This document shows, piece by piece, positions 44,180 through 53,604 of a stretch of 64,000 nt of DNA. The stretch's first letter is position 1. Every line of letters starts with the position of its first letter. The DNA lies in the NCBI GenBank assembly GCA_017438865.1, contig JAFRUN010000064.1, forward strand, positions 1-64,000. Reading direction: 5' to 3'. The notes below the pieces were generated by a model. The model was not told the DNA's origin. It was given only the letters and a program-made list of their open reading frames with translations, and ran no database searches. This DNA is from Clostridia bacterium. GTDB taxonomy: Bacteria; Bacillota; Clostridia; Christensenellales; CAG-138. The position numbers and the translations under genes are program-made.

Positions 44180-46543
44180 TCATTGGAAAAACGGGAAGGC
44201 ATGGCGGACGCAGATCCGACGTTTGCCGCTCGGACGTCCGCAGACGGGCGCATCGCCGACGGACAGCGCCGGATGAACGGGTACGACGAAGTAGGCGTAA
44301 TCCCCGTCGAGCGACGCGACCGGATCGGAATAGCGCACGGTATAGGCGGCGTTTTCCGCGGTCGCCAAAAGGATCGCAAAGCCGGATGCGTCCTCACGGT
44401 AGAGCCGGTAGTGCATATAGCGCGAGGGCGGGGTGAACGTGATCTCGGCGACGTCGTCGATGAGCGTCACCGTGAGGTCGGTCGGCGGATCGGGGATCTG
44501 CCAGTAGTCCGTGACGGCTTTCGGCTCCGTGCCGCGCACGAAGTATTCGCGCACGGTCGCTTCCGGCGGCGTCAGCGATCCCGCCAGAACGGCGATATGC
44601 TCGTTTTTCAGCGTTACCGCGTCGAGCGGAACGGAGATGACGCTGTCCGGAACGGAAAAGTCCGGCGCGCCGCCGTCCGGATACAGCGCGGAAAACACCT
44701 CGGAGAGCAGCATGGCGGGGAACGTTCCGCCGCCGCTGTCCTTCGGAAGACACCGTCCGTCCGCCGCGTCGTCGAAGCCCATCCAGACGACTGCGGCGTA
44801 ATCGGGATTGAAAGCGGCAAGCCAGATATCGCGGTTGCCGCTTTCGTCGCCGACGGTCCCGGTCTTTGCGGCAAGCGGGATCTGCAGTGTGGAAAGAACG
44901 CTTGCCGTGCCGTTTTCGGCGACGCTTTTCAGAAGCGAGGTCAGGATGAACGCGTTGCCTTCGGAAAGAACGCGCGCCGCATCCGGCGTGTGCCGAAAGA
45001 GTTCCGTTCCCGCGCGGTCGGTGATGCGAGTCACCACATACGGCGCGCGATAGACGCCGCCCGCCGCGATCGCCGCGTATGCGCCGCACAGCCGGTAGGG
45101 AGAGACGCCGTAAGTGAAGCCGCCGAGCGCGAGCGTCAGGGAATCGTCGCGCACGTCGAACGGAATGCCGAGCCGTGCGGCAAACGCTTTGCAGCGTTCG
45201 ACGCCGAGCTCTTTAAACAGGGAAACGGCGGGCAGGTTCAAAGACCGCGTGACCGCTTCGCGCATCGTGATCCATCCCGCGTAGCGCCCGTTGGCGTTCT
45301 TCGGCGTATAATCGCCGAAGTCGATCGCGTCGTCGAGCAGCATGGATGCGGCGGTATAGCCCGCTTCGAGCGCGGGGCCGTAGACGAGGATCGGCTTGAT
45401 CGCGCTGCCCGGCTGCCGCCGGATGCGCACGGCGCGGTTGAAGCCGAGCGCGGTCTCCCGGTCGCGCCCGCCGACGATCGCCGAAACGCCGCCGGTCTTC
45501 GCATCGATCAGAACGAACGCGCCTTCGGAGGATTCGTTCCCGTACATCGGGAAATACGCATCGTTTTCAAACGCGGTCTCCGCAATGCGCTGTGCGTCCG
45601 GATCCATGGCGGTTTCCACGGTGAATCCGCCGGAAAGCAGCGTGTCGAGATCGCAGCCGAGGATCGAACACGCCTCGGTGATCGCAAGGTCGATATAGGA
45701 GCTGTGCTTCTGCTTCTGTTCGTCGGAGATCAGATTGAGCGGTTCCGCCTTCGCCTGCCGCGCGGTTTCGGCGTCGATCATGCCGTACTCGACCATCAGG
45801 TCGAGGATGACGCCGCGCCGGCCGAGGGACGCTTCGGGACGAAGGTGCGGCGCATAGGTCGCGGGCGATTTCAGCACGCCTGCCAGAAGCGCGCTCTGCG
45901 CCACGGTCAGTTCGTTCGCGTGTACGCCGAAATACCCCTCCGCCGCCGCTTCGACGCCGTAATAGCCGCCGCCGAAATAGACGCGGTTCAGATAGCAGGA
46001 GAGGATCTCATCCTTTGAAAGGATCTGTTCAAGCTGATAGGAAAGGATCGCCTCGTCCGCCTTGCGAGTCATCGTCTTTTCGGCAGAGAGGTGCGTGAGT
46101 TTGATGAGCTGCTGCGTCACGGTGCTCGCGCCTTCCACATAGGAACCGGCGCGCAGATCGTGCAGCGCCGCGCCCGCAATGCGGATGAGGTCGAACCCCG
46201 GATGCGAATAAAACCGCGCATCCTCCGCGGCGAGGAACGCGTTTTTCACATACTCCGGGAGCGTATCGACGCCGACCGACACCCGGTTTTCCTTTCGGTA
46301 CAGCCGCGAAACGATCGCGCCGTTTTTGTCCTTGATCAGGAGCGTTTCCTCCGACGCATAGATCTTTTCGAGGTCCAGCATATGCCATGCGTCCTGCGAG
46401 AACAGCCAGACCGCACCGCAGAACAGCGGAACGAATACAAGCAGCAGAACGGCGCGCAAAAAACGCCGACGGCGGCGTCGGCGATACAGACTTCGATAGG
46501 TTCGGATGGCTTTTTGCTCGCACATACCCACAGTATGCCGCAC
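44180..46543 (-). CDS. Class A penicillin-binding protein (transglycosylase/transpeptidase)
   Basis: 787 residues. Polymerises and cross-links peptidoglycan outside the membrane. A basic stretch (RRRRRRR) precedes the membrane anchor at about 30-50. The GT51 domain has its catalytic glutamate E107 in AAEDARFYSHPG. The transpeptidase has SAIK (S380, K383), SLN (434-436) and KTG (560-562), all intact. The C-terminal 100 residues look like a fibronectin type III-like module. The start may be Met1 or Met7. Last gene of a minus-strand unit, 11 bases after the upstream membrane gene. Confidence 0.94.
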   Translation of the reverse strand: MRHTVGMCEQKAIRTYRSLYRRRRRRRFLRAVLLLVFVPLFCGAVWLFSQDAWHMLDLEKIYASEETLLIKDKNGAIVSRLYRKENRVSVGVDTLPEYVKNAFLAAEDARFYSHPGFDLIRIAGAALHDLRAGSYVEGASTVTQQLIKLTHLSAEKTMTRKADEAILSYQLEQILSKDEILSCYLNRVYFGGGYYGVEAAAEGYFGVHANELTVAQSALLAGVLKSPATYAPHLRPEASLGRRGVILDLMVEYGMIDAETARQAKAEPLNLISDEQKQKHSSYIDLAITEACSILGCDLDTLLSGGFTVETAMDPDAQRIAETAFENDAYFPMYGNESSEGAFVLIDAKTGGVSAIVGGRDRETALGFNRAVRIRRQPGSAIKPILVYGPALEAGYTAASMLLDDAIDFGDYTPKNANGRYAGWITMREAVTRSLNLPAVSLFKELGVERCKAFAARLGIPFDVRDDSLTLALGGFTYGVSPYRLCGAYAAIAAGGVYRAPYVVTRITDRAGTELFRHTPDAARVLSEGNAFILTSLLKSVAENGTASVLSTLQIPLAAKTGTVGDESGNRDIWLAAFNPDYAAVVWMGFDDAADGRCLPKDSGGGTFPAMLLSEVFSALYPDGGAPDFSVPDSVISVPLDAVTLKNEHIAVLAGSLTPPEATVREYFVRGTEPKAVTDYWQIPDPPTDLTVTLIDDVAEITFTPPSRYMHYRLYREDASGFAILLATAENAAYTVRYSDPVASLDGDYAYFVVPVHPALSVGDAPVCGRPSGKRRICVRHAFPFFQ

Positions 46544-46554
46544 GGGCGATTCGC

Positions 46555-47085
46555 CTATGCGCGCGGGAGCAGAAAGCGGCGCAAACGGGTTTGATACACT
46601 TTTGAAAACAGTTGATATGCGATATCGAGCAAAAACAGGATAAACAGCGTGCCGAGCGCGAAAAGCGCGGTGACGAGAGGCGGGAAAACGGTGAAAAGAT
46701 GTACGTCAAGAAAGAGCAGCCCGACCGTGACGAGCGCCGCCCACAGGAGAACGATCCCGATCGGCACAAGCGTTGCAAGGCGCGGATTTTTGAGATTGCG
46801 GAACGCGTACCGCAGCGGAACGTACGGCGCGAGAATGCAGACGAACGCGAGCCACGCGTAGTGCGGCACGGGCAAAGCAAGCACGATCGCGGCGATCACG
46901 AGATCGCACAGGATCGCGTACCGGGTGAGACGTTCCTCGCAGAGCGGCTGCATGCACAGGGCGATCGGAAGGAAAAAGAGCAATGCGAACCAGCCCGTGA
47001 CTTCCGCCGCGCAGAGCAGCAGAAGCGCGAGAAGAGCGCACATCGGCACAAGCCGTACAGGGGATGGTTGACGATCGAATGTCAT
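46555..47085 (-). CDS. Membrane protein of unknown function
   Basis: 176 residues from the ATG at 47085, two bases after the upstream stop. About five hydrophobic helices (starting MCALLALLLLCAAEVTGW near 15) and a basic C-terminal tail (RLRRFLLPRA). No family recognised. Its place just before a class A PBP gene suggests an envelope role, by inference only. Some helices are spaced like YdcF-unrelated small permease cores, but I claim nothing from this. Confidence 0.75.
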   Translation of the reverse strand: MTFDRQPSPVRLVPMCALLALLLLCAAEVTGWFALLFFLPIALCMQPLCEERLTRYAILCDLVIAAIVLALPVPHYAWLAFVCILAPYVPLRYAFRNLKNPRLATLVPIGIVLLWAALVTVGLLFLDVHLFTVFPPLVTALFALGTLFILFLLDIAYQLFSKVYQTRLRRFLLPRA

Positions 47086-47087
47086 GC

Positions 47088-47558
47088 TTAAATCCGAAAG
47101 ACCGTCAGGCCTTTCGCCTCCGCCATCCGCAGCGTCTGTGCGGAGCCGCTGGGGACTTTGCGCACATAGGCGATGCAGAACTGTGAGTCGTTGACCATAC
47201 GCGCGTTCCGTTCGCGCATACAGCCGGGGTGGTACGTTTCGGACAGGTACAGGACCGCGTCCGCGTTTTCCAGGATCATCCGATACCGCTGCCGGTCGGC
47301 GGGCGTATAGCTGCGTTCCTGCCCGCGGTGGGGAACGTAGACCGAAAGCGTGACGGACGGATCGGTCTTTTTGAGCGCGAGGATCCATTCGCCCGCCAAA
47401 AGATCGAAGCCCTTCGCGCCGCCGGTCATGAAGTGACGGCAGCCCTCTTTGACCGCGTCCGAAACCGCCGCCTCCAGAGCGGCAAGCAGGGCGGCATATG
47501 CGGGCGAGCCCGCTTTCGGCAGCTCGCGGTGTCCCGTAAAGCAGCAGACCGCGTTCAT
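47088..47558 (-). CDS. SLOG-domain protein, DUF1273/YpsA-like
   Basis: 156 residues. The N-terminal CCFTGHREL motif (about 5-13), the GGAKGFDLLAGEW block near 46-58 and the Rossmann-like order match the YpsA/DUF1273 branch of the SLOG superfamily, which binds nucleotide-derived ligands. YpsA has been linked to cell division in some Firmicutes. The start overlaps the upstream stop by four bases. Confidence 0.82.
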   Translation of the reverse strand: MNAVCCFTGHRELPKAGSPAYAALLAALEAAVSDAVKEGCRHFMTGGAKGFDLLAGEWILALKKTDPSVTLSVYVPHRGQERSYTPADRQRYRMILENADAVLYLSETYHPGCMRERNARMVNDSQFCIAYVRKVPSGSAQTLRMAEAKGLTVFRI

Positions 47559-48397
47559 GAGAGCGCTCCTTTTTTCATCGTGCGGTTATGAAGCAGCCGG
47601 CGCAGCGTTTCCGAATCGCCTGCATCGAACGCGCGGATCAGCTCGACGGCGAGCAGTTTCGCCTCGTCAAAGAGCTCCGGAACGCTTTCATCCCGCACAT
47701 GATCCGGTTCCCACGGCGACGTCCAGCGTCTGCGGGACAGGTTCATGCAGTCGTCGCCGTCCTCGTGATCGGGACCGATCAGCAGGTCGGAAACGACACC
47801 CGGCTTTTTGAACAGCCGTTCAACAAACCGTACAAAACGGTAGCGGCGGTTTTTCGGATCGAACATCAGCGGAACGAGCCGCCGCTGTTTGCGGACGCCG
47901 CGGAGATATGCGCCCGAAACGGACGCGCCGCAAAGATCCTTTGAGACCGCGGAAAGCAGCGCGTCGACCGGACCGGCGTTCACGCTTGTTTTCAGGATCG
48001 AAGGGTAGGCAAATTCGTCCCTTGTCTGCGCATAGACGATCGAGTCGATCACGCCCTCGAAGCGCGAATGCGCGCTGCCCGGATGCCGCGCGTCCACATA
48101 GGGATGTACCGTGCTGTCCAGCGCGATGTGCGTCAGAAAACCGTACAGATACGGGCGCAGGGAAGCGTCCGCGTGTTTTTCAAGCGCGGTAAAGAGTGCG
48201 GCGCAGTCCGTTTCGTGCAGGACGTTGCCGTGTTTTTTCCGATGCGGCACAAACGGCGTCGGCGGCAGACGGTCGTAAAAATAGTAATCCGGGCCGAGAC
48301 ACCCGAGAAGATAGAGCTCCCCGAGCGTATCGGGCGGCTTTCTGACCGCTTCCGCGACGCGCGCGCCGAATACAAGATGCGTGCATATGTTCGGCAT
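47555..48397 (-). CDS. Zinc-dependent phospholipase C-like protein
   Basis: 280 residues. The N-terminal half matches PF00882-type proteins: H7 in the NICTHLVFG start, GCLGPDYYFYD near 32-42, HETDCAALF near 61, and FLTHIALDSTVHPYVD near 87-102. These provide zinc histidines and aspartates. There is no signal peptide, so unlike clostridial alpha-toxin it is probably cytoplasmic. It heads the four-gene minus-strand unit ending with the PBP gene. Confidence 0.8.
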   Translation of the reverse strand: MPNICTHLVFGARVAEAVRKPPDTLGELYLLGCLGPDYYFYDRLPPTPFVPHRKKHGNVLHETDCAALFTALEKHADASLRPYLYGFLTHIALDSTVHPYVDARHPGSAHSRFEGVIDSIVYAQTRDEFAYPSILKTSVNAGPVDALLSAVSKDLCGASVSGAYLRGVRKQRRLVPLMFDPKNRRYRFVRFVERLFKKPGVVSDLLIGPDHEDGDDCMNLSRRRWTSPWEPDHVRDESVPELFDEAKLLAVELIRAFDAGDSETLRRLLHNRTMKKGALS

Positions 48398-48545
48398 AGG
48401 AATATGATACCATATTTTCCGGATTTTGTATCCGTTTTCCGCGTGTTTTTATCTTTTTTGTAAACGAAATGCAAAATCTCTTCCGATTTGCGAAATGCGT
48501 GCTAAAATGGGAACATATCAAAGCTCGCGGAGGAGGGAGTCAACC

Positions 48546-49451
48546 ATGAAACGCATCAAAAACAGGAGAAAGCATTTCCGGATCGCCAATCCGCTCGGCT
48601 TTTCGCTGTTCTGCGCGATGATCATTCTCGCGGTCGGCCTGATCGTGGGAACGGTGTTCCTCATCCGCGGCGGGTATCTCCGGGATATGCTGAACTGCGC
48701 GAGGTCCGAACTGAACGGCAGAGGCGCGTCGCCGACGCAGATCGCGGAGGTCTCGGAAGCGCCCGAGACGCCCGCGCCCTCGGTAAAGCCGACCGATTCC
48801 GATCTGGAGACGCCCGCGATCGGCACGCCCGTGCCGGAAACGCCGACGCCGCCGCCGATCGAGCCGGAAACGCCGGATCCGAACGCGGCAGCCGGACCGA
48901 CGAAGGATCCGACCTCGCCGCTTGCGGGGTTCACGATCGGTCTGGATCCGACGCGCGACGGCGGATCGAAGTACAAGGAGGAGGGCGAGTACAACCTCGA
49001 GTTTGCGAAGGAGCTCGCGGCATTCCTCGAATCCAAGGGCGCGACGGTGGTCATCACGCGCGAAGACACCAAGAAGGAAGTCGGAAACAGCCAGCGCGCG
49101 AAGATCATCAAGAATGCGAACTGCGACATCGCGCTGCGGCTGATGTGCAACCACATCTCCTCGAAGACGTCCGGTTGCTATGTACAGGCGCCGAAGAAGC
49201 ACAAGTCCTACGGAAAAGCGCTGATCGATCTGTATTCGGATGCGACCGGCATCAGGATCCAGTCCGGCAAGAAGAACGGCGTGGAACAGAAGAACGACGA
49301 AGTGGCGTCCGCCTGCGGCTGCCCGTGCGTACTGCTCATCATGGGCAACTGGGACAACAAGACCGAGCGCGCGAATCTGCGCGACGAGGCGACGCGGCAG
49401 AAGATGATGCAGGCGATCTGCGACGCGCTGGTCGGACAACTGAAAAAGTAA
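48546..49451 (+). CDS. Membrane-anchored amidase_3-like protein lacking canonical zinc ligands
   Basis: 301 residues. Cytoplasmic basic start, one membrane helix (about 17-42), a Pro/Thr/Glu-rich linker (about 65-125), then a domain aligned by eye with N-acetylmuramoyl-L-alanine amidase type 3. The first zinc motif DPGHGG is DPTRDGG, SIHAN is LMCNH, and the late PAVLVE-type glutamate position reads PCVLLI. Only the EGEYNL glutamate matches. It is therefore probably not an active amidase and may bind peptidoglycan or a partner. GGAGGGAG precedes ATG 48546. Confidence 0.75.
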   Translation: MKRIKNRRKHFRIANPLGFSLFCAMIILAVGLIVGTVFLIRGGYLRDMLNCARSELNGRGASPTQIAEVSEAPETPAPSVKPTDSDLETPAIGTPVPETPTPPPIEPETPDPNAAAGPTKDPTSPLAGFTIGLDPTRDGGSKYKEEGEYNLEFAKELAAFLESKGATVVITREDTKKEVGNSQRAKIIKNANCDIALRLMCNHISSKTSGCYVQAPKKHKSYGKALIDLYSDATGIRIQSGKKNGVEQKNDEVASACGCPCVLLIMGNWDNKTERANLRDEATRQKMMQAICDALVGQLKK

Positions 49452-49466
49452 CAAAAGGAACAGGAA

Positions 49467-49502
49467 CGGTGCGCGGGCATTTGGGAACGCGCGCCGTTTT
49501 TT
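49467..49502 (+). terminator. Intrinsic terminator after the amidase-like gene
   Basis: CGGTGCGCG (49467-49475) pairs with CGCGCGCCG (49488-49496; one G-T), 12-nt loop, TTTTTT. Confidence 0.8.
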
Positions 49503-49577
49503 CCGGAAAATGCCAAAGAGATTTCGGAAAAAGCGGCCTTTGGGCGCAACCGAATCCGTCTCTTTCGGGTATTATCA

Positions 49578-50108
49578 ATGAGGAGCGAAAAAACGTTGGA
49601 ACAAAGCATGCTTTACGAGCGGGAGGATCCCGTCAACAACGACCTTGACGCGCTGTTTCAAACGTACGGCGACATGGTATACCGCCTGGCGCTGGTACGC
49701 ACGCGAAGCGCTGCCGACGCGGAAGACGTCGTGCAGGAGGTCTTTTTGCGATGCCTGAAAAACAATCCCGATTTCAAAAGCGCCGAGCATCAGAAGGCGT
49801 GGCTCATTAAGGTCGCCGTCAACTGCTCGAAATCGCTTCTGGGAAGCGCGTTCCGGCGGCACAGCGTGCCGGAGGACGCGATGGGAGAGCTGGCGTCGCA
49901 GGACGAGACGCCGGATTCGACCGTTTACGACGCGGTGATGCAGCTCCCGGAGAAATACCGAACGGCGATCCATTTGTACTACTATGAGGATTACTCCGTC
50001 AAAGAAATCGCGGACGCAATGCGGACGACGGAATCGACGGTGAAATCGTGGCTGCACCGTGCAAGAGGAATGCTGAAAGAGACGCTTGGAGGAGAATTCG
50101 ATGTTTAA
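49578..50108 (+). CDS. ECF-type sigma-70 factor
   Basis: 176 residues if started at ATG 49578; TTG 49596 (after GGAGCG) or ATG 49608 are alternatives. Region 2 spans about 22-90 (LFQTYGDMVYRLALVRTRSAADAEDVVQEVFLR) and region 4 about 118-170 (LPEKYRTAIHLYYYEDYSVKEIADAM, STVKSWLHRAR). The stop overlaps the following beta-propeller gene, its probable regulator. Confidence 0.9.
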   Translation: MRSEKTLEQSMLYEREDPVNNDLDALFQTYGDMVYRLALVRTRSAADAEDVVQEVFLRCLKNNPDFKSAEHQKAWLIKVAVNCSKSLLGSAFRRHSVPEDAMGELASQDETPDSTVYDAVMQLPEKYRTAIHLYYYEDYSVKEIADAMRTTESTVKSWLHRARGMLKETLGGEFDV

Positions 50109-52218
50109 GGATGCGTATCGAAAGAAGAACGACACCATCCATGTGCGGGAAGGCCTGCTGGATGATATCAAAGCGGAGCGCGTGCAGAGAGTACGCGACG
50201 AGCAAAAGAAAAAGGAGCGCCGCAGACAATGGCTGATCGCGATCCCCGCGGTCGCCGCAGCGGCCGCCGCCTGCGTTGCGGTGGTCGTCGGTATCCGTGC
50301 CGGCAGCAGCAGGAGCGCCGCGCCCATGGCAAGCGAACAGTCCGCAGCGGCAGGGATCGTGCAGGCCTACGGAGATATGGACGCCGCATATCCGGAAGAA
50401 GCCGCCGCGGCAAGCGTACCGGCAACCGTCGGCTCCTATGAGGAGCTCGGCAAAATCATGCAGGAGCGCTACGAGAAGCGCAGAAGCAGCGCATACGGCT
50501 ATTACGGGATTTCCGACGAAATGATTGCGGAAGCGGAAGCCCCGACGGCGGCAGAGCCGATTGAAATTCCCGTGCCGCAGCCGACGTCGCCCGCGCTGGA
50601 GATAAAAAGCGCCGATTCCGTCAACGGATCGGGCAGGAATTACTCCGGCACGAACGTTCAGGTCGAGGATGTCGACGAGGCGGATATCGTCAAGACCGAC
50701 GGTCTGTATATCTACGCGCTGAATCAGTCGAAGGGAAAAGTTTACATCCTCTCTGCAGAGGGCAGGGACACAAAGATCGTTTCCTCGATCAAGCTGAGCG
50801 AGCCCTCCGGGAAATCGAACAGTTCGCGGTACTACGGCGAAATGATGCTGTACGGCGACCGGCTGTACCTGCTCGGCACGCAGAGCGACTGGGGAAACAA
50901 CGTCAAGGAGCAGGACCGCGTTCAGACCTTTGCGGAGGTCTACGATATTTCCGATCCCGCAAAGCCCGCGCTGATCGCAACGCATAAGCAGCAGGGCAGC
51001 TACCGCACGGCGCGGCTGATAGACGACATCCTGTTGATCGTTTCGGACTACCGTATCTATCCGATCTTCTTCGACGATACGGTTCCGACCAACGAGATCG
51101 GCCCGAAGGTGGCGACGAACAGCGAAGCGATCCCGCTCGCGCCGGACGAGATCTACGTCAACCCGGATTCGGGCGAAAACGGCTTCACCGTTGTGACGAC
51201 GCTCCGTGCAGGCGACGGCAAGGAATTCGATTCGCACAAGGCGGTGCTCGGCGGATGCACCAACGTCTACTGCAGCGGCACGGATCTTCTGATCGCGTCC
51301 GACGAGTATACGAGCGACAGGAGCGACGAGCAGACCGCCGAAAACGGCAGGCACTTTGTAAAGATCGTGTCCGGCTCAAAGACCAATCTGTTCCGGTTCA
51401 CGATCCGCGACGGAAAGATCGAAGCCGCCGCGACCGCAAAGCTCCCCGGATCGCTTCTGAATCAGTTCAGCATGGACGCGTACAACGGGTATTACCGCCT
51501 CGTTGTGACGCGCAGCGACAGCGAAGAGATCATCTGGACGGACGGCATCGACACCTACGAGTGGACCAACAGCAGCGACTGCGCGCTGTATGTGCTCGAC
51601 GGCAATCTCAATACGGTCGGCAGCATCGAGGAGCTTGCCAAGGACGAGCGCGTGCAGTCCGTGCGGTTCATGGGCGACACGGCGTATTTCGTGACGTTCC
51701 GTCAGGTCGATCCGCTGTTTGCGGCGGACCTTTCGGATCCGGCGAACCCGAAGGTGCTCTCCGCGCTGAAGATACCCGGATTCTCGGCGTATCTGCACCC
51801 GTTCGGCGAGGGAAAGCTGCTCGGCATCGGCTACGACGCGGACGAGGAGCACGGCTGGACGGAGAACGTCAAGCTCTCGATGTTCGACATTTCCGACCCG
51901 GCGAACGTGAAGGAAGCGTTCAAGCTCTCCGTAAAGGATGCGCACTTCACATCGGTGCAGTCGAACCACAAGACCGTATTCGTCGACGTGAACAGCGGCA
52001 CGGTTGCTTTCCTTGCGGACAACACATATCTGGTGTTCCGCGCGGATGAGAAGGGCTTTACCGAGGTCGGACGGATCGAGACCGAAATCGTCGACTGGTT
52101 CGACGGAAACGCGCGCGGGCTGTTCGTGGACGACGCGTTCTATGTGATCAACCAGAGCGAGGTCGTGATCCTCTCGTTTGAGACGATGGAGAAGATCGCG
52201 TCGGTCAAGCTGAAATAA
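50101..52218 (+). CDS. Membrane-anchored beta-propeller protein, probable anti-sigma partner
   Basis: 705 residues from ATG 50101, overlapping the sigma stop. A charged cytoplasmic N-terminus of about 45 residues (MFKDAYRKKNDTIHV...) is followed by one membrane helix (about 47-66), a Ser/Ala-rich linker, and a large extracytoplasmic domain. That domain opens with VEDVDEADIVKTDGLYIY near 193-210, the signature of the PF09826-type secreted beta-propeller. There is no zinc finger. Gene order suggests the cytoplasmic stub binds the sigma factor while the propeller senses an envelope signal; this is inference. Confidence 0.8.
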   Translation: MFKDAYRKKNDTIHVREGLLDDIKAERVQRVRDEQKKKERRRQWLIAIPAVAAAAAACVAVVVGIRAGSSRSAAPMASEQSAAAGIVQAYGDMDAAYPEEAAAASVPATVGSYEELGKIMQERYEKRRSSAYGYYGISDEMIAEAEAPTAAEPIEIPVPQPTSPALEIKSADSVNGSGRNYSGTNVQVEDVDEADIVKTDGLYIYALNQSKGKVYILSAEGRDTKIVSSIKLSEPSGKSNSSRYYGEMMLYGDRLYLLGTQSDWGNNVKEQDRVQTFAEVYDISDPAKPALIATHKQQGSYRTARLIDDILLIVSDYRIYPIFFDDTVPTNEIGPKVATNSEAIPLAPDEIYVNPDSGENGFTVVTTLRAGDGKEFDSHKAVLGGCTNVYCSGTDLLIASDEYTSDRSDEQTAENGRHFVKIVSGSKTNLFRFTIRDGKIEAAATAKLPGSLLNQFSMDAYNGYYRLVVTRSDSEEIIWTDGIDTYEWTNSSDCALYVLDGNLNTVGSIEELAKDERVQSVRFMGDTAYFVTFRQVDPLFAADLSDPANPKVLSALKIPGFSAYLHPFGEGKLLGIGYDADEEHGWTENVKLSMFDISDPANVKEAFKLSVKDAHFTSVQSNHKTVFVDVNSGTVAFLADNTYLVFRADEKGFTEVGRIETEIVDWFDGNARGLFVDDAFYVINQSEVVILSFETMEKIASVKLK

Positions 52219-52230
52219 ACAGGCAACATG

Positions 52231-52259
52231 AAAAGGAGGGGACGAACCCCTCCTTTTTT
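52231..52259. terminator. Bidirectional terminator between convergent genes
   Basis: Perfect 11-bp stem AAAAGGAGGGG (52231-52241) / CCCCTCCTTTT (52247-52257), loop ACGAA, T run on the plus strand; A run gives T on the minus strand. Confidence 0.88.
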
Positions 52260-52269
52260 GATGCCGGTT

Positions 52270-53604
52270 TCAGTACCCGAACTTTTTGCGTTTGACCGCC
52301 ATGAAGATGAACGAAAGGACGGTCGCCATCAGCTCGGCGACGACGACCGAGAACCAAAGCCCGTTCACCCCGAAGAGGAGCGGCAGGATGAGGATCGCGC
52401 CGAGCTCGAAAACAAGCGTGCGCAGGAACGAAATGATCGCCGAGGTCACGCCGTCGTTCAGCGCGGTGAAAAAGCCCGAGCCGAAGATCGCGAACCCGAT
52501 AAAGAAGAAGGACAGTCCGAAGATGCGGAAGCCGGATTCGGTGAGCTGCATGAGCCCTTCGTCGTAGCTCACGAACAGCAGCGCCAGCGGTCTTGTCAGC
52601 GCTTCGGCGGCGGCGACCATCAGAACGCCGCCGATCAGCAGAAGCAGAAGACTCTTTCGCAGCAGGTTTTTGAGCTCGCCGCCGTTTTTCGAGCCGTAAT
52701 GGAAGCCGAAGACCGGCGCGGTGCCGATGGAATAGCCGATGAAGATCGCGGCGAAGATCATGTTGACGTACATCATCACGCCGTACGCCGCAACGCCGTC
52801 TTCGCCCGCGTATTTCAAAAGCTGCACGTTCATCACCATGCCGACAATGCTCATCGCCGCGCTGCTGACGAGCTCCGAAACGCCGTTGGTCGTGGCCTTT
52901 ATGAGCGCCTTTCCGTCGAACCGCGTTTTGCCGAGGCGCAGGATGCTGCTGTTTTTGCGGAAGAAATAGATCAGCGGAACGCCGCCGCCCACAAGCTGCC
53001 CGAGCGCGGTTGCGATCGCCGCGCCGACGATCTTCAGCTCCTGCGGAAGCAGCGTTACGAGGACTGCGTCGCCGATCATGTTGGTCACGCCGCCCGCAAC
53101 GATCACCCAAAAGCCGAGCTGCGGCTTTTCCGCGGCGACGAAGAAGCTCTGGAACAGAAGCTGCAGAACGAAGAACGGCATCGCCGCGATGACGATCCTG
53201 CCGTATACCACGCAGTTATCCAGCAGCGTGCCGGTTGCGCCCAGAAGCGCCGCGATCGGGCGCAGGAACACGATCCCGAGGATCGCGAAGACGATACCGA
53301 GCAGGAACGACGCATAGACGAACAGCGAGAAATAGCGGTTTGCGCGTTCGGGATCGCCCTCGCCGAAGGTCTTGGAAACCAGCGCCGTGCCGCCGGTGCC
53401 GAACATGAAGCCGACGGTCGAGACGACCATGATGAACGGCATGATGAGATTGACCGCTGCAAACGGTTCCTTGCCCGCGAAGTTCGAAACAAAATACCCG
53501 TCGACCACGCCGTAGATCGAGGTGAAGATCATCATGGCGATGGACGGCAGGGTAAATCGAAGCAGCTTCCGGTATGTGAAGTGATCGGAAAGGCGAATGC
53601 TCAT
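52270..53604 (-). CDS. MATE-family efflux transporter
   Basis: 444 residues from the ATG at 53604, which overlaps the upstream stop (ATGA). About twelve membrane helices; MATE landmarks include PSIAMMIFTSIYGVVDGYFVSN near 22-43, MVVSTVGFMFGTGG and ALVSKTFGEGD. These transporters export cationic compounds using Na+ or H+. It is a separate gene from the MATE-ATPase at 36739 and has no extra domain. The substrate is unknown. Confidence 0.9.
   Translation of the reverse strand: MSIRLSDHFTYRKLLRFTLPSIAMMIFTSIYGVVDGYFVSNFAGKEPFAAVNLIMPFIMVVSTVGFMFGTGGTALVSKTFGEGDPERANRYFSLFVYASFLLGIVFAILGIVFLRPIAALLGATGTLLDNCVVYGRIVIAAMPFFVLQLLFQSFFVAAEKPQLGFWVIVAGGVTNMIGDAVLVTLLPQELKIVGAAIATALGQLVGGGVPLIYFFRKNSSILRLGKTRFDGKALIKATTNGVSELVSSAAMSIVGMVMNVQLLKYAGEDGVAAYGVMMYVNMIFAAIFIGYSIGTAPVFGFHYGSKNGGELKNLLRKSLLLLLIGGVLMVAAAEALTRPLALLFVSYDEGLMQLTESGFRIFGLSFFFIGFAIFGSGFFTALNDGVTSAIISFLRTLVFELGAILILPLLFGVNGLWFSVVVAELMATVLSFIFMAVKRKKFGY

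Noticed and set aside
52270..53604. Second MATE-ATPase fusion
   Set aside because: This MATE gene ends at the normal length and has no C-terminal domain.
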